Positions 25,873 to 35,110 of a DNA stretch of 64,000 nt are shown here, one piece after another (the stretch's first letter is position 1; each line of letters starts with the position of its first letter). Source of the DNA: Paenibacillus eucommiae (GTDB lineage Bacteria > Bacillota > Bacilli > Paenibacillales > NBRC-103111); contig NZ_JAGGLB010000031.1 in the NCBI RefSeq assembly GCF_017874215.1, positions 1-64,000 on the forward strand, read 5' to 3'. A program made the position numbers and the translations under genes. Under the pieces are notes generated by a model, which was given only the letters and a program-made list of their open reading frames with translations, ran no database searches and had not been told where the DNA came from.

Positions 25873-25940
25873 CCAGCACTCTGCATTCAGTACTCTGCAT
25901 TCAGCACTTAGCACTCTGCAATCTATACTCTGCACTCAGC
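25873..25940. repeat. Degenerate 13-15 bp tandem repeat
   Basis: CACTCTGCATTCAG-like units (about five, diverged) fill the gap just before the end of the threonine-aldolase-like gene. No coding content is seen. Confidence 0.7.
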
Positions 25941-25952
25941 GTTCCACAGTTA

Positions 25953-27041
25953 TTAGCATCCAGTTCCTTTTCCTTTGAAGCCAATCACCTCTGCCAAAGC
26001 TGCAGCAGCTCGGGCAACATCCTCATCATTAATATGCCGATGAAAAACAAATCGGATAAGCTGAGCTCTGTTCAGGTAGCCAGCCACATTTCGCTTCTCC
26101 AGCTGCTGTAGAACCGCCCTGCCGTCCAGACCCGATGCCGAAATATCCGCCATCACGATATTCGTCTGCACCGAGCTCATATCTACTTCAACTCCAGGAA
26201 TGCCTTGGATCGCTTCGGCGAATGAGCGGGCTCTGCGATGATCCTCAGACAACTGCTCCATCATGTTGTTTAGTGCAATAACTCCCGCTGCCGCAATTAT
26301 TCCAGCCTTGTGCATGCTATCTCCGCCTAAAGCTTTTGCGATTACTCTGGCCCTCTGAACAAAAGCTTGCGATCCGCACAAAAGCGCTCCCTCCGGAGCA
26401 CTCAAGCCTTTATTAAGATTAATAGCCACGGAATCAACGGGCTCTACTAAACTTTTCACCGGCTGCTTCAATGCGGCTGCAGCGTTAAATATTCTAGCTC
26501 CATCCAGATGAATCGCAAGCCCCCGCTCTCTCGCCACCCCGCAAATATCCGATGTGTAAGCAGGCGTTAGCACTGTTCCTCCGTAGGCATTATTCGTATT
26601 TTCCAAACACAGAAGGGCTGACTTGGGCCTATGAGAAAATTTTTCCTCTTCAAGGGCCAGGATCAGATCATCAGCTTCGATGCGCCCGCCTTTTTCTTTA
26701 GCTCCCTGGACTCCCTTCGGCAAAAGCCCGGCAATAGAGCATATTCCCCAGCCTTCCGACCAGGCAATATGGGAGGATTCCTCCAATATCACCTGATCGC
26801 CGCGGGACGCATGGGTCATAAGTGCAATCAGGTTAGCCATTGTACATGAGGGCAGCAGAATCGCTGCCTCTTTGCCTGTCAGCTCCTGGATTCGAGCCAG
26901 CAATGCGTTAACAGACGCATCTTCCCCTCTGGAAACCCAACCTAGCTCGGCCCTTCTCATAGCTTCCCACATCTCATCAGTAGGAAGCGTTCTTGCATCC
27001 GTACTGAGGTCAATAAGACGCAGATCGTTCTCTTTTGCCAC
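25953..27041 (-). CDS. Threonine-aldolase-like PLP enzyme
   Basis: A 362-residue fold-type I PLP enzyme of the beta-eliminating lyase/threonine aldolase family, which splits L-threonine or L-allo-threonine (or other beta-hydroxy amino acids) to glycine and an aldehyde. Motifs: DLSTDARTLPTDEMWEAM at the start, the ring-stacking His in EESSHIAW (His91), HLDGARIFN (178-186) and the PLP lysine in NLNKGLSAPEG (Lys211). The start is GTG at 27041 with GGGAGG 8 bases before it. It lies 98 bases downstream of the hydantoinase A subunit gene, suggesting a joint role in amino acid derivative breakdown. The precise substrate is not known. Confidence 0.85.
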   Translation of the reverse strand: MAKENDLRLIDLSTDARTLPTDEMWEAMRRAELGWVSRGEDASVNALLARIQELTGKEAAILLPSCTMANLIALMTHASRGDQVILEESSHIAWSEGWGICSIAGLLPKGVQGAKEKGGRIEADDLILALEEEKFSHRPKSALLCLENTNNAYGGTVLTPAYTSDICGVARERGLAIHLDGARIFNAAAALKQPVKSLVEPVDSVAINLNKGLSAPEGALLCGSQAFVQRARVIAKALGGDSMHKAGIIAAAGVIALNNMMEQLSEDHRRARSFAEAIQGIPGVEVDMSSVQTNIVMADISASGLDGRAVLQQLEKRNVAGYLNRAQLIRFVFHRHINDEDVARAAAALAEVIGFKGKGTGC

Positions 27042-27139
27042 AGGCGTATCCTCCCCTGTTAATTCCACTTTTTAGGCAGGGCAATGTAGTTCAATGTAGT
27101 TCAATGAAATTCATTAAGGGTCATTAAAGTCACTGAGTG

Positions 27140-29266
27140 TCAATGCAGATCAATCAAAAGGTTCAAATGATCATCCACCCGAATTTGTGTAGATGGTCCA
27201 GCTATCACGGTCGATTCCCGCTCTTCAATAACTGCGGGTCCTTCCAGTACGGTGCCAGGTGAAAGGCGATATCGATCGTAAACATGCACCTCTGTAAAAT
27301 CCTTCAGCTCAGGAAAATAAACCTTACGTTTTCCTTTCAGAGCTTTTTCCGGATCTGGCTCATAGCGGTTGAAATGCAAGTTCGTCACCTGAACAGGCGC
27401 TTCAGCGCGCAGTCGAAGACTGATCACCTCAAGTGGAACTCCTTGCGGACAATGGCCAAAGGCAGATTCATAAGCTTCAACAAAAGATTGCTGCAATAAA
27501 TCAGCACGCTCGCCTGTCAAGGTATCTTCCGGGAAGGTGATCGCAATTTCATAGCCTTGCCCGGCATAACGCATTTCAGCCTGAAGCCTGTACTGAACCT
27601 CATTCTCCCTGACACCTACTTTCAAAAGACCATCCAATGCCTTGTCGCGCATCTCAGAGAAAATACTCCGTAAATAGCTCCAGTCCATGTCCTCCAAGGT
27701 GCTCACATAGCTGCGGCCGAGCTCAACCATTGGCGGAGCAACCAGCATTCCTGCCGCTGAAGCTACCCCCGTAGCTGGTGGACAAATCATTCTTTTCAGC
27801 CCGAGCAATCTTGCTATGCCGTATGCATGCACAGGTCCGGCTCCGCCAGTTGCCACCAGGCTGAACTTCCTTGGATCTGTGCCTTTTTCCGCGATATGGA
27901 TTCGCGCTGCCGACACCATGTTATTGTTTACAATTTCATGTATGCCTGCCGCCGCCTCGATCACGCCAATGCCAAGAGGAATAGCGATCTTCTCTTCAAT
28001 AGCCTTGCGTGCCGCATCCAGCTGTAAATTCATTTCGCCACCAAGGAAATATCCAGGGTCCAGATAGCCCAGCACCAGATCCGCATCTGTAACGACCGGG
28101 TCCTGACCTCCGCGTCCATAACAAGCCGGTCCCGGCTCCGATCCAGCGCTTTCCGGTCCAATCTTGAGCATTCCCATATTGTCCAGATGGGCAATACTGC
28201 CCCCACCCGCACCAATTTCGATCATTTCTACTACTGGAATACGCAGCGGAATGCCGCTACCTTTCTTGAAACGCTGGAGGCGTGAAGCCTCGAATTCATA
28301 CACCCGGGTTGGGCTGCCATCCCGGACCAGACACATTTTGGCAGTGGTTCCCCCCATATCGAAGGCGATAATGTTGGACTCACCAGCCATTTGGCCGTGA
28401 AAAGCTGCGGCAATAACACCTGCTGCCGGACCTGATTCAATAAGCCTGATCGGATATTCGGCTGCGGATTCAGCATCAGTCAAGCCGCCGTTGGACAATA
28501 CAATGTTGACAGAGGCTTCTCCCTCTTTTCCACCGTATCCCGATAGTCCCCGCTCCAGCTTGGATATATAGTTGCGAACGAGCGGCTTCACATAGGCATT
28601 GGCAATCGTTGTCGAGAAACGTTCAAACTCCCGGATTTCCGGAGCTACATCAGAGGACAAGCTGATCGTAATATCAGGCATGATCTCATGCAGAATTTTC
28701 GCTGCCTGCTGCTCATGAAGCGGATTGCGGTAAGAGTTGAAGAAAGCGATGGCGACAGAGGTTACTCCAGCCTCAATGAAATGGCGTGCCGCTTCCCGGA
28801 CGTCATCCTCTTGAAACGGAAGCAGTACCTGGCCATAGCTGTCCATGCGTTCGCGGACCTCCCTGCGCAGATATCTTGGCACTAAAGGCTCAGCCTTCTT
28901 CAGAAAAAGATCAAAAATATCGAAGCGCATTTCATTGCCAATTTCAATGACATCCCGGTAGCCTTCTGTCGTAAGCAATCCGGTTTTTACTCCTTTACGT
29001 TCTATTAAAGTATTGGCAACCAGCGTCGTGCCGTGAATAAAGGCATCCACATCAGCAAGTGAGATTCCATATTGCTCGGCCATCTTCTCCAGACCTTCAA
29101 AAATCGCACGGCTTGGATCATCCGGTGTCGTGAGAATTTTACCAGTTAAAACGGTCCCTTGGTCCTTATCCAGCATGGTCAGATCGGTGAAGGTTCCGCC
29201 GATGTCTGACCCTACCATCCATTTCTTTTCCTTCCTTGCTTCTTTATCCTTTGTATTGATAGACAC
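27140..29266 (-). CDS. hyuA: Hydantoinase/oxoprolinase subunit A
   Basis: A 708-residue protein of the HyuA/N-methylhydantoinase A family, an ATP-using actin-like-fold subunit that works with subunit B to open hydantoin, oxoproline or related rings (or to carboxylate ketones in some members). Motifs: MVGSDIGGTFTDLTMLD near the N-terminus, FIHGTTLVANTLIERKG, the central NIIAFDMGGTTAKMCLV and IGAGGGSIAHLD, and GGAGPVHAYGIARLLG. Start is GTG at 29266 with GAGGAGG 9 bases before it, inside the end of the subunit B gene (23-base overlap), so the two are coupled. Substrate specificity cannot be read from the sequence. Confidence 0.9.
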   Translation of the reverse strand: MSINTKDKEARKEKKWMVGSDIGGTFTDLTMLDKDQGTVLTGKILTTPDDPSRAIFEGLEKMAEQYGISLADVDAFIHGTTLVANTLIERKGVKTGLLTTEGYRDVIEIGNEMRFDIFDLFLKKAEPLVPRYLRREVRERMDSYGQVLLPFQEDDVREAARHFIEAGVTSVAIAFFNSYRNPLHEQQAAKILHEIMPDITISLSSDVAPEIREFERFSTTIANAYVKPLVRNYISKLERGLSGYGGKEGEASVNIVLSNGGLTDAESAAEYPIRLIESGPAAGVIAAAFHGQMAGESNIIAFDMGGTTAKMCLVRDGSPTRVYEFEASRLQRFKKGSGIPLRIPVVEMIEIGAGGGSIAHLDNMGMLKIGPESAGSEPGPACYGRGGQDPVVTDADLVLGYLDPGYFLGGEMNLQLDAARKAIEEKIAIPLGIGVIEAAAGIHEIVNNNMVSAARIHIAEKGTDPRKFSLVATGGAGPVHAYGIARLLGLKRMICPPATGVASAAGMLVAPPMVELGRSYVSTLEDMDWSYLRSIFSEMRDKALDGLLKVGVRENEVQYRLQAEMRYAGQGYEIAITFPEDTLTGERADLLQQSFVEAYESAFGHCPQGVPLEVISLRLRAEAPVQVTNLHFNRYEPDPEKALKGKRKVYFPELKDFTEVHVYDRYRLSPGTVLEGPAVIEERESTVIAGPSTQIRVDDHLNLLIDLH

Positions 29267-30899
29267 GGCTAGCAGCCTCCTCTGAAATTAGTTCATTACG
29301 CAAATCCTCTGCGACCTTCCCGGGTTCACGTTCCTCTGGAGAGCCAAAGCCCCCGCCACCTGAATATTGAAGCCTGATTCTGTCTCCTGGCTGCACGTTA
29401 TCGCGCCCCTTGAGATACGCAGACTGCTGCCCATTAATCAATACATCAGCAGCTCCGCCCTCCAGTCCTCCGGTTGTGCCTGTGGCAGGATGCTCCACCC
29501 GGTCGAACATCAACGACATTTGAATCGGCCCATCGCCACGGACCTCAAGCTCAATAACCTGTCCGAGACCGCCACGATATTTGCCTCCACCGCCGGAATC
29601 CTGCAGCAGTTCCTTTTTCCATATAATCATCGGAGATACGGCTTCTATAATTTCCATCGATCCGACGCTGACATTAGAAGGAAAGCTTGTACAGCTTAAC
29701 CCGTCATCCGTTGGTCTTGCACCCATACCTCCGCAAATTGTCAAAACCGTAGAGAACGTATGACCGCGCCAACTGCCGGTAAAAATCGTATACTGCTGGG
29801 GTGCGCTGCCAGAATCAGCAATAATCTGCTCAGGAATCGCTTGCGCCAAAGCTCCATATACAGCACATGATAAAAAGTGTCCAACCAAATGCCGCCCGTT
29901 AACAGGAGCAGGAAACTGCGGGTTCAAAATACTGCCCACTGGTGCTATGACATGAAGCGGACGATAGGAACCTTCATTGCGCGGTGTCAGCGGATCGATA
30001 GCACATTTTACAGGAAAACAGGTATAAGCATGAGTATAATTAAAAGGCACATTAATAGCGTGACTGATTTGTGCTGAAGATCCTGTAAAATCAATCGTCA
30101 TTTCATCGCCGCTAACCGTGACGGCAACCTTGATAATCACGGGCTCCCCGCCGAAGCCATCGGTTTCCATCGTATGCTTGTACTCGCCATCCGGAATGGC
30201 ACTGACCGCTCTGCGCATGGCCTGCTCCGCTTTTTCCTGAATGATGCTGGAAATCGGAGAAATACAATCAATTTGATTCTCATCCAGCAGTTCAATGAGC
30301 AGATGCGCACCTGTGCGGCCTGCGGCAATTTGCGCATGGATATCGCCCAGCACCTCATCGGGAACCCTGACATTGTTGCGGATAAGCGCTATCAGATCGG
30401 CATTGGCGATCCCTTGCTTATAAAGGAAAAGAGGCGGGATGCGAATTCCCTCTTCATACACCTCATGGCTGTCTGCCGACCATATATTCCCCCCCATATC
30501 GGCCATATGCGCAATACTGCCGGAAAATCCAACTAATTTATGCTCATAAAAAATCGGAATCACACAGGTAATATCAAGCAAATGCCCAGATGCAATCCAA
30601 GGGTCATTCGTAATCACCACATCACCAGCTTGCCAAAGCTCCTGCGGATACTGCTGCAAAATAATTTTCAAAGCCCGTGACATAACCCCATTAAAGGAGG
30701 GAATACCAATTGTATTTTCGGCCACCGTATCCCCGTTCTCATCAAACAATACACAAGAATAATCATTAGACTCTCTCACGGTCGGTGAAAATGAAGTCCG
30801 CTTTAGAATGGTCGCTGTCTCATCGGCAATGGCAATTAACCGCGTCCACAGAATTTCCAAAGTAATCGGGTCAAAACGGGTCTCTTTCGTAAGTACCAC
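29244..30899 (-). CDS. hyuB: Hydantoinase/oxoprolinase subunit B
   Basis: The 551-residue partner of subunit A. Family features include DPITLEILWTRLIAIADE, SPTVRESNDYSC, VVITNDPWIASGHLLDITCV, FSGSIAHMADMGG and the glycine-rich C-terminus LKGRDNVQPGDRIRLQYSGGGGFG. Start is GTG at 30899 after AAGGAGG. It is the first gene of the three-gene operon (B, A, threonine-aldolase-like) and is divergent from the LysR regulator at 31129, with candidate operator sites between them. Confidence 0.9.
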   Translation of the reverse strand: MVLTKETRFDPITLEILWTRLIAIADETATILKRTSFSPTVRESNDYSCVLFDENGDTVAENTIGIPSFNGVMSRALKIILQQYPQELWQAGDVVITNDPWIASGHLLDITCVIPIFYEHKLVGFSGSIAHMADMGGNIWSADSHEVYEEGIRIPPLFLYKQGIANADLIALIRNNVRVPDEVLGDIHAQIAAGRTGAHLLIELLDENQIDCISPISSIIQEKAEQAMRRAVSAIPDGEYKHTMETDGFGGEPVIIKVAVTVSGDEMTIDFTGSSAQISHAINVPFNYTHAYTCFPVKCAIDPLTPRNEGSYRPLHVIAPVGSILNPQFPAPVNGRHLVGHFLSCAVYGALAQAIPEQIIADSGSAPQQYTIFTGSWRGHTFSTVLTICGGMGARPTDDGLSCTSFPSNVSVGSMEIIEAVSPMIIWKKELLQDSGGGGKYRGGLGQVIELEVRGDGPIQMSLMFDRVEHPATGTTGGLEGGAADVLINGQQSAYLKGRDNVQPGDRIRLQYSGGGGFGSPEEREPGKVAEDLRNELISEEAASRVYQYKG

Positions 30900-30987
30900 T
30901 TTTTCTTCCTCCTTAAAATTTTTGCTGAATTCAGGTTTGATAACCTCATTCTAAGGTTGACTCGTGCTAGCGTCCAATATATAATTT

Positions 30988-31057
30988 TCATATGAGTTAT
31001 AATCAAAATGGAATGATAAGTAAACTTATAAAAGCTTCTTTAATATGAGTATCATAT
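30988..31057. promoter_or_regulatory. Candidate LysR operator region
   Basis: ATATGA-GTA-TCATAT (31043-31057) is a perfect 6-3-6 inverted repeat containing a T-N11-A LysR-type core. The half-site CATATGAG also occurs at 30989-30996, followed by an AT-rich imperfect partner. Both lie between divergent hyuB and the LysR gene, the usual place for autoregulation and target activation. Confidence 0.55.
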
Positions 31058-31128
31058 GAAATCTACTATATATATTTAAGAATAGAAGAAGAGCTCATGT
31101 GAGCAAAAATAAGAATGGTGGATGATCG

Positions 31129-32040
31129 ATGCAAACGCAGCTTTTGCACTATTTTCTTCACATAGCCCGAGTTGGTAATTTTACCAAAGCGGCCCAAGAG
31201 CTTCACATTGCCCAGCCTGCTTTAAGCAAACAAATTGCGCGTCTGGAGAATGAACTGGGTACAGAGCTTTTTGTACGCTCCAGCCGGGGAATCCGATTGA
31301 CGGAAGCCGGTAAAATTCTGCTTTTTCACAGCGAACGTATGCTTGCTGACTGGGAAAAAGTAACGAACACCATTAAAGAGCTGGGACTGTCCGGCCGGGG
31401 CTACGTCAAGCTTGGGATGTATCCTACCTTTGTGTGGTATATGCTGCCGCAATTTTTGCCCGGCTTTGTTAAAGCCAATGAATCCATAGACTTGGAGATC
31501 GAACACGGCTTAAGCGAAGTCGTTCTGGATTGGGTGCTGGGGCATCATATGGAAGCTGGCATAGTCATTGCCCCCATCGCTCACCCTCAAATAAAAGAAT
31601 ATCCGCTGCACATGGAGAAATTCGTCCTGCTTGTCCCGCGCAGCCATCCCTGGTATGGCAGGGATCTGGTGCATCTATCCGAGCTGCATCAGCAGCCGCT
31701 AATTCTTTCCACCCTAAACCGGTGGTACGAGCATTTCATTCTGCCTGTCTTCAAACAATTGGACATCCAGCCCCAAATTCGGCTAGTCGTTCATCAATAC
31801 GACGTGATCAAAGAGCTCGTCCGATCCGAACTCGGCGTTTCCTTAATCCCGTTAAATGCCTATCAACTATGGCAAAAAACAGAGAAAGACATCGACCAGC
31901 AGCTTGCTGTCATTCCTATCGATCCACCGCTTCAGCGCCAGCTTCTGTGGATTGAACGCCACGACAAAACCCGCTCTGCGGCCTGCAGCGCGTTTTTTGA
32001 CTATGTATGCGAGTATGTGAAAAGTTCTGATTTCTTGTAA
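31129..32040 (+). CDS. LysR-family transcriptional regulator
   Basis: A 303-residue LysR-type regulator. The winged helix-turn-helix is at residues 1-60 (HYFLHIARVGNFTKAAQELH, IAQPALSKQIARLENELG) and the periplasmic-binding-protein-like effector domain spans about 90-300. The ATG at 31129 has a weak AUGAUCG-type context. It is divergent from hyuB and probably controls that operon in response to its substrate or product. Confidence 0.9.
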   Translation: MQTQLLHYFLHIARVGNFTKAAQELHIAQPALSKQIARLENELGTELFVRSSRGIRLTEAGKILLFHSERMLADWEKVTNTIKELGLSGRGYVKLGMYPTFVWYMLPQFLPGFVKANESIDLEIEHGLSEVVLDWVLGHHMEAGIVIAPIAHPQIKEYPLHMEKFVLLVPRSHPWYGRDLVHLSELHQQPLILSTLNRWYEHFILPVFKQLDIQPQIRLVVHQYDVIKELVRSELGVSLIPLNAYQLWQKTEKDIDQQLAVIPIDPPLQRQLLWIERHDKTRSAACSAFFDYVCEYVKSSDFL

Positions 32041-33050
32041 GAGATAAAGGAGATGTAGGTGCTAGTGTAGATGTAGGCGTAAGGCATATTGTAGATGTAG
32101 GTGCTAGTGCAGATGTCGGCGTAGGGCATAATGTAGATGTAGAAGCAAGTAGAGTAGAATTAATAGAATAGTGGAAGAAGTAGCAGTAGATTAGAGTAAA
32201 AGTAGATAAAGAAGTAGCGGTGGAAATAGCAGTAGCAGTAGTCAAAGATCGAAAAGATAGAGTAGCATAAAAAGCCTTTCAGGTGTTAAGATCCCCATCG
32301 GCTCCATATAGTTACTTGTTACAAAGAGTATCAGTGCTAACCCAAACGAAGGCGCTAGATACTTGCATGTTGCAAGGGATCAGTACTGTTTTGGTGTTTT
32401 GGTCATGGGGTGTGAGGTGCTGGACGGATTGCGCACTGCGCAACTGTTTTAACGATGTTTTTCATCACTAAATGATGAAATTTCCAGACAGCTGGCTCTT
32501 TAGTGATGTTTTTCATCGTTAAATGATGAATTGCTCCGCACTCTGGCTATTTAACGATGTTTTTCATCATTAAATAGGAGGTTTGTTCCAAAGCAGGCTT
32601 AGTCGTCCCTATCAACCCATTATTTACCACTTTTTCATTCCCTGACTCTATCAGGATACTGCTGGTGTTATTTTTCAGTAATTTTCTGTTTCAGTTGGCG
32701 GCTATTTTGTCTATCGTGTTGCATGGCATTGGTTTGATATTGCAAGGTAGAAAGCAGCCTGCTTATATTGAAGTAACCTACACAGATAATAAGGCCATTT
32801 ATCTATGCAATCATCATAATTCCCTTCTTCTTCTACTTTCGAGCAGTCATCTTGCGGGTAGCCATTAGCCATACCATACCGCGGGTACAAAACAAACAAA
32901 TAACCCGCATCCTTGGCGTTAACCGGGAAACGGGTTGTTTCATTGTTGTTTTTGTCTAAGTTGTTTCAGTTGTCTAGGTTGCTGCAATTGTCTAAGTTGT
33001 CTTCGCCTATTACTTCTTATTCGCCTAATGCATCAGATGCACGTAGTGTC
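32041..33050. other. One-kilobase repeat-rich gap
   Basis: No gene can be supported here. It holds a 42-bp unit repeated twice (32052-32093 and 32094-32135, GATGTAGGTGCTAGTG...), degenerate GTAG-rich repeats to about 32245, three 25-bp palindromes (32448-32574), and a TTGTCTAAGTTG-like degenerate tandem near 32955-33005. The rest is AT-rich unique sequence between convergent LysR and PLP-enzyme genes. Confidence 0.7.
32448..32574. repeat. Array of three 25-bp palindromes
   Basis: Copies lie at 32448-32472, 32499-32523 and 32550-32574, an exact 51-bp step. All have T5 centres. The 26-base spacers share TGATGAA at the left and CTGGCT at the right, so the spacers are related to each other, unlike CRISPR spacers. 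Confidence 0.9.
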
Positions 33051-34247
33051 TTAATCCTGCTCATCATCCAAAGCATTTATGAGATCCGCCATTAAATCTT
33101 CCATATCCTCTAGTCCGATGGACAGTCTGACCGTGCGCTCCAGCCTGGATTCGTACTCCGTACGGGACTGCTGGGCCGGATCGATGCCAAGGCCAGGTGA
33201 ATAGACCAGGCTTTCAAAGCCTCCCCAGCTGACGCCGATTTTGAAATATTGCAGCCTGTTCATCAAGCGTGCCACTGCTGCTGCACCGCCATGCATTTCA
33301 AAGCTGAACAGTCCGGGATTGCCAGTGAACTGCTTTTTCGCAAGTTCATGCTGTTCATGGTGCTCAAGTGTTGGCAGGTTTACTCGGGATACTTTCGGAT
33401 GGCTGCTTAGCATCTTGGCGATCTGCGTGGCCGATTCGGCATGCTGCTTCATACGGATTCCAAATGTCTTCAGTCCCCTGATCAGCATCCAGGCTTCCAG
33501 CGGAGCCAGCGTCGCGCCTATTAAGGCCACTTCGTTTTTCTTAATTCCGTTAATCCAGGCCTGCGAGGAAATGACCGCACCTGCAGTCACATCACTGTGA
33601 CCGCATAAATATTTGGAAGCGGAGTGAATGACGATATCAATGCCCCATTCAAGCGGCTTTAGTGTTGCCGGTGTCGCACAGGTGTTATCCATGACCGTTA
33701 TCAATTCGTTCTCTCTAGCTATTTCAACAACCGCTTGAATATCAAAAACATCCATAAAGAAGGTAGAAAAGCCTTCGCAAAACAGCATTTTTGTATTCGG
33801 TTTAATCGCTGCCCGAACGAGATCCAGCTGTCTGAAATCAACGAAATCGGCAGTGATGCCAAACTTTGGCAAATAATTTTTGAGCATCTGAAATGTACCG
33901 TTATAGATAGGAAAGGCGCAAACGACATGATCGCCCTGGCGCAAGCAATGCAGCAGTGTAGATGAAACTGCCGCCATTCCAGACGCGAACAGCTTAGCTG
34001 CCTCGCCATTTTCGAGTGCTGCTAATTTCCTTTCGGCAATTTCCACAGTCGGGTTCGATACCCTTGAGTAATAATAGTTTTCTTCCTTCCACTGCGAGTC
34101 CCGAAACGCTTCATACGTATCGTAGGTGAACAACGTATTCATAAAAATTGGCGGAATCACAGCACCATGGAACGTTTCATCCCCGTAATGGGTAAGCATG
34201 GTCTGCATCCCGGCATCCTTGCTTGCCTTTTGCTGAAGTTTGCTCAT
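33051..34247 (-). CDS. PLP-dependent Cys/Met-metabolism enzyme (cystathionine/methionine lyase-like)
   Basis: A 398-residue fold-type I PLP enzyme of the trans-sulfuration family: YYYSRVSNPTVEIAERKLA, FASGMAAVSS, the cofactor Asp in VMDNTCATPA (Asp187) and PLP lysine in HSASKYLCGHSD (Lys212). Family members carry out gamma- or beta-elimination or replacement on sulfur amino acids. The protein has no signal peptide. AAAAGGTGG lies 10 bases before the ATG at 34247. It begins 26 bases after the end of the sugar permease gene, so it looks co-transcribed with the importer, which is unusual for this family. Which reaction it performs cannot be decided from the sequence. Confidence 0.8.
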   Translation of the reverse strand: MSKLQQKASKDAGMQTMLTHYGDETFHGAVIPPIFMNTLFTYDTYEAFRDSQWKEENYYYSRVSNPTVEIAERKLAALENGEAAKLFASGMAAVSSTLLHCLRQGDHVVCAFPIYNGTFQMLKNYLPKFGITADFVDFRQLDLVRAAIKPNTKMLFCEGFSTFFMDVFDIQAVVEIARENELITVMDNTCATPATLKPLEWGIDIVIHSASKYLCGHSDVTAGAVISSQAWINGIKKNEVALIGATLAPLEAWMLIRGLKTFGIRMKQHAESATQIAKMLSSHPKVSRVNLPTLEHHEQHELAKKQFTGNPGLFSFEMHGGAAAVARLMNRLQYFKIGVSWGGFESLVYSPGLGIDPAQQSRTEYESRLERTVRLSIGLEDMEDLMADLINALDDEQD

Positions 34248-34273
34248 CTTGTCTTCTCCACCTTTTATCTCTA

Positions 34274-35110
34274 TTATCCTTTAACGGCTCCATCCGTTAA
34301 TCCCTCTACTACAAACCTCTGAACAATGGCGAACATAACCAAGGAAGGAATAAGTGCCATAACCGCGCCCGCTGTCATTGCTCCCCAATTTACATCATAA
34401 TTTTGCACGAACATGGAGAGACCCACAGGAATCGTTTTCAGCTCATCACTGCTAATAAACATAATTGCGCAGAGCAGTTCGTTCCAGGCTCCAATAAAAG
34501 CAAACACGAAGGTCGCCATAATACCAGGAAGCATAATCGGCAGAACTACACGTATGAGCGCCCCTATCTTACTGCAGCCATCGATCAATGCCGCTTCTTC
34601 CAAATCAACTGGAATTCGATCGAAAAAACTGCGCATTAGAATGAGACAGAACGGAAGATTACCTACAATATAAATCAGAACCAAGCCGCTCATGCTATTC
34701 ATTAAACCAATTTTGCTAAATAGGATAACTGTTGGAATCAATACCATTACGCCTGGAATCATTTGTGTCAGCAGCAGGCCATATACGGCAAGCGGCTTTC
34801 CCTTGAATTTATATCGAGCCAGTGAATATCCACCGAGAATCGACAAGCAGGTTACAAAAAAACCGGTTCCAAGCGAGACAAGAATACTGTTCTTCAGAAA
34901 AACGTTAAAATTAGACGAGTTCCACATGACCTTATAGTTCTCCAGCGTAAAATGCTTAGGCCAGTATTGAATGTCCGTTGTTAAAATATCCATACGGGGC
35001 TTCACGGAAGTAATAAACAGCCAATAAAAAGGAAGCAGCACTGCAAGTAAAAAAACGGCTAAAATAAAAATACGGAGAATCACCATAAAGGCGTTTTGGG
35101 TTCTAATCAT
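34274..35110 (-). CDS. Sugar ABC transporter permease, MalG type
   Basis: A 278-residue inner permease subunit with six membrane segments and the cytoplasmic EAA loop EEAALIDGCSKIGALIRVVLP that contacts the ATPase. Its ATG overlaps the stop of the partner permease by one base (TGATG at 35110), so they are coupled. No ATPase gene is in the operon; a shared MsmX-type ATPase elsewhere is expected, as is usual in Firmicutes. Confidence 0.9.
   Translation of the reverse strand: MIRTQNAFMVILRIFILAVFLLAVLLPFYWLFITSVKPRMDILTTDIQYWPKHFTLENYKVMWNSSNFNVFLKNSILVSLGTGFFVTCLSILGGYSLARYKFKGKPLAVYGLLLTQMIPGVMVLIPTVILFSKIGLMNSMSGLVLIYIVGNLPFCLILMRSFFDRIPVDLEEAALIDGCSKIGALIRVVLPIMLPGIMATFVFAFIGAWNELLCAIMFISSDELKTIPVGLSMFVQNYDVNWGAMTAGAVMALIPSLVMFAIVQRFVVEGLTDGAVKG

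Noticed and set aside
25216..25952. Insertion sequence remnant in the repeat-filled gap
   Set aside because: No transposase-like reading frame, no clear terminal repeats with target duplication; only fold-back and palindromic repeats are seen.
31916..32245. Threonine/serine/leucine-rich minus-strand ORF of 109 codons
   Set aside because: It is produced by the degenerate GTAG-rich repeats and shows no RBS or conserved feature.
32448..32574. CRISPR-like regularity of 25-bp repeats with 26-27 bp spacers
   Set aside because: Spacers share sequence within and between loci, the repeats are diverged palindromes in short groups, and no cas genes are present in the window.
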